A stretch of DNA of 64,000 nt from Trichoplax adhaerens. Lineage: Eukaryota; Placozoa; Uniplacotomia; Trichoplacea; Trichoplacidae. The stretch is from the NCBI RefSeq assembly GCF_000150275.1, contig NW_002060947.1, positions 7,496,482 to 7,560,481 on the forward strand. The letters are read 5' to 3'. Positions 38,930-51,304 of the stretch are shown piece after piece (position 1 is the stretch's first letter; each line of letters opens with the position of its first letter). A program made the position numbers and the translations under genes. The notes beneath the pieces are model-generated. The model searched no databases and had not been told where the DNA came from. It was given only the letters and a program-made list of their open reading frames with translations.

Positions 38930-39480
38930 TTTAGAATGATAAGAGTTTTACTTTTAGGGCAATACAAATGAAAAGATGTTTAATTACGTACTCGTATGTA
39001 AAACTCATGGCGGAATATAAGAAAAACATCTTTCATCAATAAATCATGGATGATAAAGTTTTACTTTCACGACAGATAGAAATTATGAGATATTTAATTC
39101 ATATGTGTAAAGTGAAGTTCACACCAAAGTATGAGGGCTAACTTCTTACATTAGTAAATCGAAGACGATAAAGCTTTACTCTTAGGATGGATAGAAATGA
39201 TGAGATATTTAATCACATACGAGCATGTAAAATTCACACCAAATCTAGAGGTCAACTCTTTGCATTAGTGAATCAAAGATGATAAATTTCTACTTTCATT
39301 GCCGATAGAAAGGATGAGATCTTTAATTATACATACGTATATAAGTTTATTCCAGATTATAGGGGTACCAGTTTTTATCAGTATATCAAGGATGATAACA
39401 TTTATTTTTAGAGCAGATATCAATGATGAAAGGTTTGATTATGCATGTAAATACAAAATTCGTGAATGAAATTTATTTAG
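38930..39480. repeat. Tandem repeat, ~114-base unit, five copies
   Basis: 'gatgataaagttttactttc' and its variants recurs near 38937, 39050, 39163, 39278 and 39391, spacing 113-115 bases. Associated blocks are 'gatagaaatgatgagatatttaatt' and 'gtaaaattcacaccaaa'. The spacing is the most regular of the arrays in the window. Confidence 0.85.
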
Positions 39481-41504
39481 GGAACTAAAGCTTTAATTTT
39501 AGCTTTGCTCCGATATAAGATTGGTACAAGTAAATTGTATAAAGATGAATACTAATTATCACATTCCCATAGAATGTCAAGAAATCAACGATTCGATATT
39601 TCACAAATTTCGTCAACAATGATATTAGTATATCTTCGGTATTTTCATACTTTTTTAATGGTAGACTTATACAGTAGTATGGACTTGCCATCAATTAATA
39701 TAAAAATGGATTTATAATGATACAAAAAAATTATACTGTAATGAAATTGATAAGCAAGAAATTTCAAGGAGTATGATAACATTCACAACTGAATTATCTG
39801 CCTATCATTGATGAAGTCTGAGAGACGGTGCATTTAGTAAAGATAGGTTTTATTTACAACTGGCATGAACAGTATACTGTGTCTGTACTGGACGTAGTAG
39901 GTAATAGCAAATTTCCTACTGCATATAGTAGTGCGCTTACGCAAGCATTTGTAGACATAATTCCGGAATTATAGTTTAGACTTTGTTCAGCGAACCCATA
40001 TATTTATTCGTACTTATTTGACAATTCATTAACGATCTACTGTATTTCAGCATTTATTAGCCGGCTTGATCGGTAGATATTTTCCAACCTAGAGACTTGC
40101 AGGATCTCGATTGAGAACCGGTAGATATCTTCCAATTCACCCGCTACTCATGTATTAATAACAAGCATGTGGAGGATTCTTTGTGAGTTCTGGTCATTTC
40201 TAAATAGCGGGATATACTGCTATGACATAATTTGGATTTACAGTTTCTAATTTAGTACAATAGCCTTTGTAATAATCACTCAGTACGAAATAATATTTTA
40301 TCAACAACGCAAGGCAAAGTTAATAGTGTTGAATATTGATCTTAGCCTTGCTGCTGCGCGCTCGATCCGTATGATTTGTGACAACATCAGAAAGATTTTA
40401 CGTACCAAGAAGAATTTACAGTTACAAATGCGTTATTTCATATTTAAATTTAAACACATTAACCTACAAAAATCACCTCCTCCGGAAAAATAGGTGTAAA
40501 GAATTTTGTAGTTGCAAATGCGAATTAGGTAATATTGTCATTCGATTACTACTGGAAAAAATTCCTACATCTTCAGTATTAATGTTATTGCGTCGACACT
40601 ACTAATACAAAAGAATTATTAAAAGAAAGTTTTCTGAGATTACCGATACGATAGCCACTTCGTACAAACTTTTTTAACATGCTAGTAAATACGCGTATAC
40701 ATGATAATTTTTTAGTTATACACTCATTAAGTAACGACTCTTCCGTCACATATGAGAACTAAAATCTAGCCAAATATTTATTATGAACTTAATTCAAGTA
40801 TCCCATATAAGTTATGACATTGGAATAAATAGAATATATTTGGTTCCAAGCAGAGTTGGTATACAAATTTACTACATAGAATAAAAGCCTTGTGTCCGCC
40901 CTAAATCAGCAAATACCGAGTCTACTTCGATTTACAATAACGTTTCGGCAACAGAAATAAAATTAATGTTAAATGATACAAATATTTTAATACAATTTCA
41001 ATTGTCGACTGCTCTACGCACAAGACATTTAGGTTGCTGTGCTAAAATTTTATACAAGAAAACCGGATAAAAATTGAGTGTTGATTTATTGATTGTGTTA
41101 CATTTTGACAATCATTCGGAGCTCCAGGTCCGGATTTATGATAATGTTGTCTCTTTTTCGCCAAATCGTACAACAGCAACATTTAACGTAAATTAGATTA
41201 CAATGATACAGGATAAATTAAAATTTCATAAAGCCGATCCCCACTGACATGGCAAATTTAATATCGAATTATGAAATAGCATCATCATAATACATTCAAG
41301 ATTACACTCTCGATAAACCTCACGCTTCATTTCGTATCTTATTCGAAAACCTGCCTTGCTAAAAAGTTTGGCGATCAAAAATGATTAGGAAGAATTATAA
41401 ATCATGACCACAGTCTTTAATAGAAAGTCAATATTCATATCTACTAAGTTAAAGCATGAGTTATCGTCCAAAACTAATTTTATCCTACAGTATTAAATTC
41501 TTAC
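39481..41504. other. No gene seen; downstream side of TAF3
   Basis: AT-rich. Frames at 39485-39694 and 40378-40605 show no domain. The part next to 41505 should hold the TAF3 3' untranslated region. Confidence 0.4.
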
Positions 41505-44500
41505 CTATTTTTTTATAAATTTTTGACTAGTTTTACCAGTCTTTTTCTTACGTCGGCAGGCATTGCAAAACCATGCGTCTTCCTCTTTTGGCGCAATTTC
41601 TAAACCAACACATTTACTATACGATAGAAATTCATGGAGAATTGATCATTTCGAAAGCAGCATAAAAATATACAGCAGTAATGAATTTTTACTAACAAAT
41701 GAAACCACTTCTCGCATTCATCGCAAAATACCATTGATGATCCATCATCCAAAAGATGACAAACTGGACAGGGATCGTAAGAATTCGAAGTTTCGGTAGC
41801 CTTACCAAATTAAAACATAAAATATTAACATAATAACCCAGCATAATAGGTAATTCAATATGACGAATTTGTCAAGCTATCCCTTAAGCATTAATTTGCA
41901 ACATAGCTTATTACATACATTGTTCGCAGTAGAGATTGTTTCATCGACAATTGCCTTTACATAAACAGGAGGCAGAGATGGTTTCGATTTTACACTGTCA
42001 AGTGGTTTGCCTTGACTACTTTTGTTTGATTTACTTTTCGTTGCCTTTTTGCTCCGATTACTTCTGTATAAAGTTAGCGTAAAAAGATTTGTCACAAGTA
42101 ATGCAGTGTTTACTTATTTACGTGTATTGACGTACTTTTCTTCAATTTTCGATTTTTTTTCTGCTTGTTTATGGATCTTTGCAGAACCAGGCTTGATATC
42201 TTCAAATTCAGATTTTCGTTTTTTTGATGGCGTTTTAACAGCTGAATTGTCGGCGATACCTGCTGGAATCTATACAAGAAATTTCATGCCAATTCGTAAG
42301 AACTCAAGCTATTAACTTATCTGAATTTTACACTGGCTATTGACTTGCCTTAAAGCTTAATTTAGGCCGCTTAGGAGATTCTATTGACTCTGTACCAATA
42401 TCACTGATTTTTCTTTTCTTTTTCGGTGTTTCAGGTTGACTTTTCGACTTGGGTACATCTACAGTAAACTGCGATGACGATATATTGTCAATGTTAGATT
42501 TTACCAATTAAGAGCATTTGAAATAAAAAAGCTTAACCTTAGAATAAGCATTTTTAATGGGTTTGTCTTTCAATGTCAGCTTAGTAGACATATCAGCGCT
42601 AGTTTTTAGTGCAGGTTTATCTTTCTTTTTTCCAGCAATTTTAGATTTCTCTGATTTACTTTTATCTAACTTGGTTTTCGATTTCAAGCTGATATTCCCT
42701 TTAGAATCCTTCCTTTTAATATCCTGACTTTTTAAAGCCTTCTTTTTGTTATCATCTGTTGTATAGATTTTACTTTTACCCTCAGATTTATGCTTTCTTT
42801 CACTTGTATCTTTGTCATTCCCTTTACGTTTACGTTTGCTTTCAGCTTTAATTTTACTACCACCTTTGAATTTGTCTTTACCCTTGATTTTGCCATCACT
42901 TTTGACTTTGGTTTTACCTTTACCTTGAACATTGCCTTTATGTTTGCCTTTAACCTTTTTTATCTTATCCTTCGGTTTAGCTTTCATTTTACCCTTTATC
43001 TGATCTGTAACGCCGCTCAATTCGTCGATATATTTCTTAACCAATTTTTTTTCCTTAGTCTTCCCCTCATTGCTTCGCTTTGTTTTCAATTTTTCTCCAT
43101 CTGGACGTTTAACCTTGCTGACTTTACTGTTACTTACGTTAGCAACATTGCTATCGGATTTAGCCTTGTTAGTTTCAGATTTATTCTTATTTGGGGATAA
43201 TTTGGCAGCTTTCTCGATAATCTCAACACCGGAAAATGATTTTTTTTTCTTTTTCTTTTCATCCACTGAAGCTGTAATCTTAAGAACAATATTTTTCATG
43301 GTCTGAAATTAAGAAAAAAATTGCGGTAATGTCTTCAACTTACTGAGCATTGCTTATCAAACAATCAATCAATCAATTAATTAGTAGAAAGGTAATTACC
43401 ATGACTTTCTTTGGGTCAACGAGAGATGATTCAGCTGCCGTAGGAGAATCCTTGGTTGTTTTCATTTCTGACTTACTATTAGAAGGCTTCAGTTTTGATG
43501 CAGATTTCACTTTAGTTTTATTGATCGATGCGGCGTTGCTCTTCAAGATGACATCAGGTTGTATTGGCTTATTCGGTTCAGAATTGGTCCTTAGAGGCTT
43601 TACCATCGGCATAGACAATGTTGTTGGTTTCATTTCAGCTTCCTTGCTACTAGCGAGAGAAATGGCTCTGTTGTTAGACATGTGCCATTCTTTTCGATCA
43701 CTGGTATAAAGGGTGTCTGGTCGATAACGTTGCCTTAAATCTTCAATTTTATTTCGTTTATTAATTACAATAACTTCAGGTTCATTTTCAATACTATCAT
43801 GGCTTTCCAGATTTTCGGCCTTTGCTTGATCATTCACATCTCTTTTTACACTATCTGTAGCATCGTTATTTATTAACTTGGTATCTGTCTTTGTAATATT
43901 TTCATCTATTTCCATCATTTCTACTTGTTTGGTACCTACTATTTACGAATATAATGGATGTTATGTCATCAACAGGTCAAAAATTGACAACTAATGTATA
44001 GTAAGGAACATTTTTAAGCAGTTTAGATAAGAAAAAGTTCACGGTGTTATTCATCAAAGTAGCATTATATACCCGTGTGCCGTAGTATGACTAATGACTG
44101 AAAATTAATTCCAATTGTGTAACTGATGAGTTGAAGACTGTGTAGATTTGCAAAATATATTGTAGGAGGCAACTACATCAACATGACTTACTTTCGTTAA
44201 GGTCATGATTGGGTGGGTGAAGATCAATGTGATCGCTGGCATTGGATTTTTGCTCGTCATCGTCCTCTTCAAGGTAGATGATTTTATCAGGTACAGGCAC
44301 TGGAAATGAATAATATTCTTGGCCTAAAGGAACCACATCGACTTGACCAATGTATTCAAGGACTTCTTTCAAATCGATACCAACATCGTCAAAAGCCATC
44401 TGTAAATCATCCAAATTGGATTCTGTACGGCCGTCTAAATAAGATAGGGAAGCGATTTAATGCATCAATTGTCAACCTTGCTTGTTGTCATACGCGTAAA

Positions 44501-45389
44501 GTAGACTGTTTTTAATCTAGAAATATTTTTGTTATCTATCCAGCGTTGATGATTGGAAAGTGGAGAAACGAATCTTCATTTGCAGTCACTCTCTCTACCG
44601 CAAATCATTTTATACTTGATATTGTGACGCGTATTGTACTATCACATTGTCATGATAAAGAGTTTGTATGTACTTTTGGAGAAATCGATTCCCTTTTGGG
44701 TCCTATGGACAAGGTTATCTAGTTTTGACTATGGCTTACTATTGAGTTGTACTTTATTGATCATTCTATGGTGTTTCCTTCTTGTCCAAATACAGAATGA
44801 TCAGCATTGGAAATGAATTGTATAGATGTGATGTTATTCACAGTCAATCTATCATTTGGATTGAAAGTGTAAACCATCTGAACGATGTTAATCGATCGTG
44901 TCATGATTGTGTATTGGTGTCCAACAACACGATACGATCGTACGAGTACAACGAGTACAGTATCCTTCCTCTATTCAAACTAATTAACACAACTTTCTGC
45001 CACTATTGCAAGATGTCATTTTCATTTTACAAGCAGTCTTTTCCGAGAGAATGAGGTCTGTTATCAGACACGAGATGCAGATAGCGTAAGATTGACAAAT
45101 GTACAGTATAATAAGGAAACTTAGTTGTCAACAGATCATGCAAGAGAATCAATCACTCCACTCTAGCTAATCAATGCTATGTCCATGAACATGCAATAGG
45201 AATGTATCAGTAGTAGTTACCATGAGCACAGTATAATTGTGTTCTTTTGCCGATATTGTGGATATGACGATTGATTAGATCGACCAAGACTTGCAAGGCT
45301 GAATCGGAGATGGATGTCCATCCGATAGCTAAGCAAATTTGAGCCACAACAGTCTGTAAAATACGATTACTATACTCTTCGCAATTCAT
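41505..45389 (-). CDS. TAF3: TFIID subunit TAF3 (histone fold plus PHD finger)
   Basis: Nine exons: 45389-45221, 44434-44192, 43938-43400, 43302-42538, 42468-42349, 42269-42136, 42063-41961, 41800-41697 and 41616-41505 (TAG). All are in phase and encode 762 residues. The N-terminal histone fold (1-90) has VVAQICLAIGW, then GRTESNLDDLQMAFDD, then LKEVLEYIG and SFPVPVP, as in TAF3. The middle is a very lysine-rich coil of about 255 residues (318-572), comparable to the KEK-rich middle of vertebrate TAF3. The C-terminal PHD finger (about 699-748) has all C4HC3 ligands: CPVC, CDEC, WFHFKC and CNAC. It keeps the DDGS turn and the Met, Asp and Trp that form the H3K4me3 cage in human TAF3. Intron 5 starts with GC (AAG|GCAAGT). 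Exon 3 has a tandem TAGTAG acceptor, so one residue set may vary (start 43938 or 43935). The protein reads H3K4me3 and anchors TFIID. Confidence 0.95.
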
Positions 45390-45667
45390 CTTTCTCCTTC
45401 AAGCAAGAACAACATTTCCCATCAGTTTCATTGCCATTAGAACATTCAATTTTCACCGTTGCAGCTTGTCATGACTATCCAATCCGCCATCAATCCTTTC
45501 TGGATTGAGTTCGCCAGGACTATGGCAGTACTCGCTTGGTGCACTCTACCCAATTGTAGGCTTGAGTATGGAATGCGTTGACTGACTGTGTCACTGCTTG
45601 CAAAGTGCAGACAATTGGGCAAGCTTTTTCTATTGGCTCTTGACGAGTAGAGTACAGTACAAAGTTT
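45390..45667. other. Upstream flank of TAF3
   Basis: No coding support. The 75-codon minus frame 45446-45673 has no domain. The TAF3 promoter is expected here, but no core element could be assigned. Confidence 0.35.
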
Positions 45668-45762
45668 CAACATGTACTGTACGGTATTGTACGGTATTGT
45701 ACGGTATTGTACTGTAGTATTATACGGTACTGTACTGTACTGTACTGTACGGTACAGTTTAA
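45668..45762. repeat. GTAC-rich simple repeat (TGTACGGTAT / TACTG units)
   Basis: Several direct copies of 'tgtacggtat' are followed by 'actgtactgtactgtac'. The sequence is largely self-complementary (TGTAC/GTACA), so it can fold or pair between copies. It lies about 280 bases upstream of the TAF3 start. Confidence 0.85.
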
Positions 45763-45850
45763 ATGCTTATCGTATAAACAGTATTGTTTCCATACGGCAA
45801 CAGTAAGTCTAAGAGCAACTGCGACAGCGGCTGCGCGACTTTAAAGGGTT

Positions 45851-46050
45851 AAACGAGTTGAATCAGATAGGATCTCCGACCCAGAAATTGGAATAGCAAG
45901 GATCGAAATAGATGAGGTCCAAAAAAACAACAAACCTCGATATGGTATGGTACAGTTTTAAACGAGTTGAATCAGATAGATCTTCGCCAAATGATCCAGA
46001 AATCAGAGGAGGAAGGATCGAAATTGATGAGGTCCAAAAAAACAACAAAC
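45851..46050. repeat. Two-copy direct repeat, ~90 bases
   Basis: 'aaacgagttgaatcagatag' begins at 45851 and again at 45960. Both copies end in 'gatgaggtccaaaaaaacaa' (near 45912 and 46027). The second copy has a small insertion after 'cgccaaatg'. Confidence 0.85.
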
Positions 46051-47500
46051 CATCATTTGTGGTGTAGTATTGTACATACTGGACAGTACAGTACAGTACG
46101 TAAGCTCTTTTCTCTTCTACTGTGCTGTAGTATCAGATAGTGCGTCAACAGCAATAAACAAAACCATCAGTATGAACTGCAATAGGCTTGGAGAGAGATT
46201 GTCAGATCGATCAAGCAGAGAAATACGAAAAGTTAGAATTGCAAGCATTCACAATCGATCAATGCAGAGAAGAACAAGAGTACTATCAATCAGACCATGA
46301 GCAATACTGTAGGCTAAACAACCAGAAGTACGAAAGAAAAAGAGAGTCGACTGCACTGCGTTAGCTCAGCGTATCCGTGCGCTGCCCCTCTCACTATATC
46401 TGCGCTGAATGACCCAAGTTTGAAATCACCAGCAAAAATAATGCCTACCCACCAGTGCCAGCCAGTAGCTACATGATTCATTCAGTAGTTCTTTCTAGCA
46501 TTTTGGTCATCACTCGTATATAAGAGTGCCCACAGGCAATCATACACGAGTGGCCTTAGCGAAAGAAAATATTGTAGGAGTATATATATACATATCCACG
46601 CATCAACAATGCTGTGCGAATTGCCGTACGGTATATAGTCACGCATATATACAGTACAGCACTGAAATGCGATCAGCTTCACAGTAGAGGTCGAGAACTG
46701 GGCATCTTTTAAAATATTACATTTATATTCATCGAGGGTAACGATATTACGAGGCTTATTGTCATTTTGATCTAACGATGGTGCAAATTCGGTGGGACGA
46801 TTGATTCGCTTTTTCAGTTTTCTATACTACTATGATGGATATTCGCATACTGTACTGGGCCAATTGAGGCTAATGATGGCCGGCTCAAAAGCGGCATAGG
46901 TAGAAATGACAACAATGTTGCCTATAACAAGACTGAGTCTGACAGGTCTATCAAATGGTAATACTATCTGTTAAATGAGCACATTATCGTAAACCGTCAG
47001 CAAAGCGACGGGAGTTTGCACTAGTAATTATAATAGAATCGGAAATAATTCGAAAGTCTTACGCTCACGTCATCAGCAATTGAAATACAAATACAGCAAT
47101 GGGTTTAAGAGTCCATTAGCTTTAATAATGACGTCGTTAGAATACATGTGCGTACAGTAGACCACCATATTTCACATTAGGTATACAAGAATGGCGTTAT
47201 AGACTCTCGAATATGGTATTTAGATGCGGTCGATTTTATATTTCGCACTAATATAGAACAGAAAGCGGCTAAAGCCTATACATACAGGCTACACAATACC
47301 AGGAGATATTGTAAACACCTATTACAAATCATTGAGACGATTCCTGATAAACTAACTTATTATTACAGGCAGCGGTGTGCTTCCATGAATATGTGCAGAC
47401 ATAACATTGGTTATCATAGACGACTTGCTAAGTTAACCAATTATAACTTTGGTGGATAAATTATCACCGGATCGCAGTTTTATTGAATACAGCAATAATT
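46051..47500. other. Intergenic, TAF3 to RASSF
   Basis: Another GTAC cluster sits at 46072-46100. Frames at 46070-46300 and 46482-46682 show no domain. The right end is the RASSF 3' side. Confidence 0.4.
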
Positions 47501-49939
47501 TTAATCTTGTTTTGGAGTTTCAAGCATACTTCGCAAATAATTTTCTTGCCTTTCATATCGTGTACGAACCTTATACATTACGAAATAATAAAAATGACTA
47601 CAAATTGTACTGATAGATTTTAGAAGAATTGATATTGCTATGAAAAGTAATCATAAAATAAGAGAAATAACATTAAATAGGATGTATTATATGGAAAGTA
47701 GCGTTTACATCCGGTGTATATTAAAGTAGTTGTTTAATATAAAATATATAAGCTATATTCATAACCACTACTAACCTGATTAATATGCTCTTTCTCTTCT
47801 AAATTTAAGATAGTCAAAAAATTTTCCAGCTCCGCTACTGAAAATGCATCCCACTATAACATAAATATATGATTAACTACGTCAAAATTGAATCTATAAG
47901 CGCGCTTATTAAACATGAATTCGATATCTTAAATGTAGACAATAATTAAATCCTGGTCTCCCATATCTTAGGGCAATTAGCTACGATACTAACACAAATA
48001 TCTCCAGTTTTATTTTCACCGATAACAAACGATTTCTCTTCGTCGTTCTGTTTATTCCACATTAATTTAAGGCATAAAGGTCTTTCGTAGTCATTCAGCT
48101 TTCTATCTGTAAGATATAGTAGTAATACTTTTAAAGACTTTTTAGTTTACATAGTAATATCTACTACATGCATAGATCTTTATACTGTACCAAAGTACTT
48201 GGTAAGCTTGTGCACCCTTTCATAGATTGCAAACTTTTGTGGATTATCAGCAATTTTATACTTTTCTAAAAAGGTAACGATAATTTCCGTTGCGGTTGTA
48301 TCACTCGTAACATGAATAGCCTGTAAACTACCACTCGGCATAAAGAAAGATGTACTCTACAATGTATTGACAAAGTTTCAATAAAACATTAATCTAATAG
48401 AAACTATTAATTGAGAATAAATAAACATTCAATATTCATATAGCTATACATAGATGATTATTCGCATGATATAAATAATTTGGATATCGTATAGTATGAT
48501 TATTAGTTATTAGCCAATAAACGCGAGACTGGCTTCAATCGTTATTCATTTATACTAACTCGTTTCCTATTAACGTTACTAGAACCAAGCTTAGGCGAAT
48601 CTTTCAGCTGTTCTTTTATTTTACCATTGAAAGGATGAACATTTACTGGTCGAAGAATATCGACGCCAATATGAATAAACCCAGCGAACTTGCAGCTCTT
48701 TGGTTGCTTGAGTTTGAGATATTCATATATACGTAGATTAATGAGATAAATTTATGATATCATTTTCATAATACAATTTCTTCCTCTATGTGTATATACA
48801 CAATCTGGAAACACTGATTGATTATAATATTTGGCAAATCGATAATACTGCCTTCTGAACTAACCATGGTAATGATTAAACCAGAAGATTTCTGATTGTA
48901 TCTTTGTATAACTTCTTTCAGTTCTTGTGTAGATTTTAACCCCAATACTTCTAAAGTATTCTAAGAAATGATTGCCAAATTTAAGGCCATGTAAATTAAA
49001 AAAAATTTTCTAAGCTTTATACATCCTAATATCGCAGCCTAAAGCTGTAGCTTTAATGGTTTAAAAGGTTTTTCAAGATTCATTTTATTTACGATTAGAA
49101 GTTTATTTCAGACCCGTGCGTATCCTGGCTTTTCGTTGGCCTTTCCGCTAATTAGTTGTAGGGATTGTTCCTGTTGTACTATATGCTGGTGATTTTCTGA
49201 TATCTGTTTAGCCAACGATCGAGGACATTTCAAATCAATCCTAAATTGGCATTTTTTATGGCAGGTATACCTACATGCTAGATATAAAGACCTTTTAGTT
49301 AGTACTAACTGACAAAGGTAATGTAGGTATTTACAATACTCTAACTTTGTTATAGCATTTTGAAAAGGAATCGGAGTAGTTGAAACCCCATCAAATAATC
49401 TATTAGGTAAAAGTTGGCTCGAGTTGCCATTATTTAACTTATATCATTCTCTTATGGAGAGGAAGGATTCATAAGATTGTTTATTTTTTATTGTCATTAA
49501 ACTATCGGTTGCATTATCCCTTAATAGAATAGAAATGTCAATATCGTAATGCCCATACTAATTTATAGATTTCTAACATTGTATATTATAAATCAAAAAT
49601 AGTGGGAAAGTCAAATCAAATCCCTTTTTCACTAAAATAATCACCTTTACACCTGATTGCTTGCTTGAATAAGCCCCAAATAAAATCAGTGCAATAATCA
49701 CACCAAGTTGGATTGGTTAGTTGTACAATCCGGAAATCGTGATAGCTTTCAATGGTATCTTCGTCCTGATCAATAACGAAGCTAGGGCCAGGGATCGATT
49801 TGGAACGATCTAATAGTGGAGGATATTTTTTGTCTTTCTTAGATTTACTACTTTTACGTAATTTCTGACGATGAAAGATTGTTTCAAAGACAGATAATTG
49901 GTTTTCATGTTGTTTCTGCTGCTTACGTCGATCAAGCAT
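47501..49939 (-). CDS. RASSF: Ras-association domain family protein, C1-RA-SARAH (RASSF1/3/5-like)
   Basis: Eight exons: 49939-49645, 49277-49114, 48960-48865, 48706-48560, 48356-48191, 48106-47994, 47853-47776 and 47569-47501 (TAA). All are in phase and give 375 residues; RASSF1A is about 340 and RASSF5 418. The C1 zinc finger (67-116) has exact spacing H-x12-C-x2-C-x13-C-x2-C-x4-H-x2-C-x7-C, including DFIWGL. The RA domain (about 235-325) shows STSFFMPSGSLQAIHV, EIIVTFLEKYKI and QKFAIYERVH. The SARAH helix (about 327-375) begins WDAFSVAELENFLTILNLEE. The C1 domain is basic and lipid- or Ras-facing, RA binds Ras-type GTPases, and SARAH pairs with MST/Hippo kinases. The exon 4 start is ambiguous among three in-frame AGs (48706, 48697 and 48688). 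A 'ctacag' just before the ATG suggests an upstream untranslated exon. Confidence 0.94.
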
Positions 49940-51304
49940 TGTTACTTTCCTGTAGAAAGTAGTTCAACGTTGTAACGTTTAATACTAAATTTACTAGATG
50001 GTTTAATCTTTTATAATTACTTGATATTCCGTAGCGAAGCACAATGAAGCATTATAGACTATTAGGTATACGACAACGTAAATAAATTAAAATTTGTGCA
50101 TACTCTCACGTCTGCGCAACTATTAGTAAAATAAACAAATGATTGATGTTTTCATTTCAAATATACGTAATCGTTATCACGGTAAATTCGGGCATACTAT
50201 ATCAGCTCTCAGTTGCATTTATATTTTTAGATAAATTTACTACTTGTAATTCTGGAAGTGAGGAGCTTTCCATGCAGTTTCTGGATGTATAGATGTCATT
50301 TAAAGTGCATTTTATTAGTTGTGATGGGATCATCGCGATGACGGTTCGCTAAAATTGGATCGGCAAAACTAAGGTAACATATAGTTAAAAGTTTCAATGC
50401 CAACAACTGCGTTTCAGTAGGAGCTCAAGGCTACTTCTTTACTTTCTGCCGCTATTGTCATTATCTAAGGTATAAACAGCAAATATTTAGGCATATTAGT
50501 TTATTTACGTATATCCAATAGTGGTGTTGAAAAATGGTGATGCTATTTCCTAAAGTTAACTATAGCAATATCCATGCTTTGCCAATAGAGAAGTTTGTAA
50601 TAATATTCGCAAGGTCGTTTAGAAACCACCTGCTGTAGTAAAATAGCAGCTCGTACGTTTGTGGCTTTATGCTTGTGCATAAAGCCATTCACCTCGTACA
50701 ATCTTAAAGTAACGTAAGAATAAAATAGAGTTTACCAGGAAAAAGCAAGCCAAATATTAAATATTAGCCAGTTAATCATCATTAATCAATTAATGTGTAG
50801 TCAGTAGATTATGTATTCGATTACAGTTCAAAAATTAGTACATAGTTATAAAACAGGCACAATGCTTTTAAAGATCTTTACGTACAAGGAACGAATCATA
50901 TAATTACAAGCTGGGAATTTTTAATCACCTTATATAAATACTCTGATTGCTTCATCGATGTATATGTACATGTGATAGCATATTAATAAATTCTCTGAAT
51001 TATGTACCATCATCATTGAAAATAGTGCAAATTTTTAATCTTGTAATACTTTAAATTTTTTCGATGATTGTATTCAATTGATGAGATTAATATCTCTATG
51101 GCTATACATAACGTGCCCGTAACCATGTTCGTACGTAGGCAAAAGATGGAACATAATATGATCGAGAATTGATTTTACACTATATGTGATGCATGTATAA
51201 TAAACATTGCCTGGTGTTTCCAAATTGCTTTGGTGAAATGTTCTAAATCACAACAGTAGAGGAGGAAGAAGCAATTATTTACAAATGTATAAATATGGAT
51301 ATGT
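49940..51304. other. Intergenic, RASSF 5' side to SETMAR 3' side
   Basis: No gene supported. AT-rich throughout. Confidence 0.45.

Noticed and set aside
42790-43306. Long plus-strand frames rich in Phe and Leu
   Set aside because: They are the antisense of the lysine-rich TAF3 exon, a composition effect.
46355-46420. tRNA-like 'gcgttagctcagc' segment
   Set aside because: No matching T arm (ggttcga-type) or acceptor pairing is found downstream.
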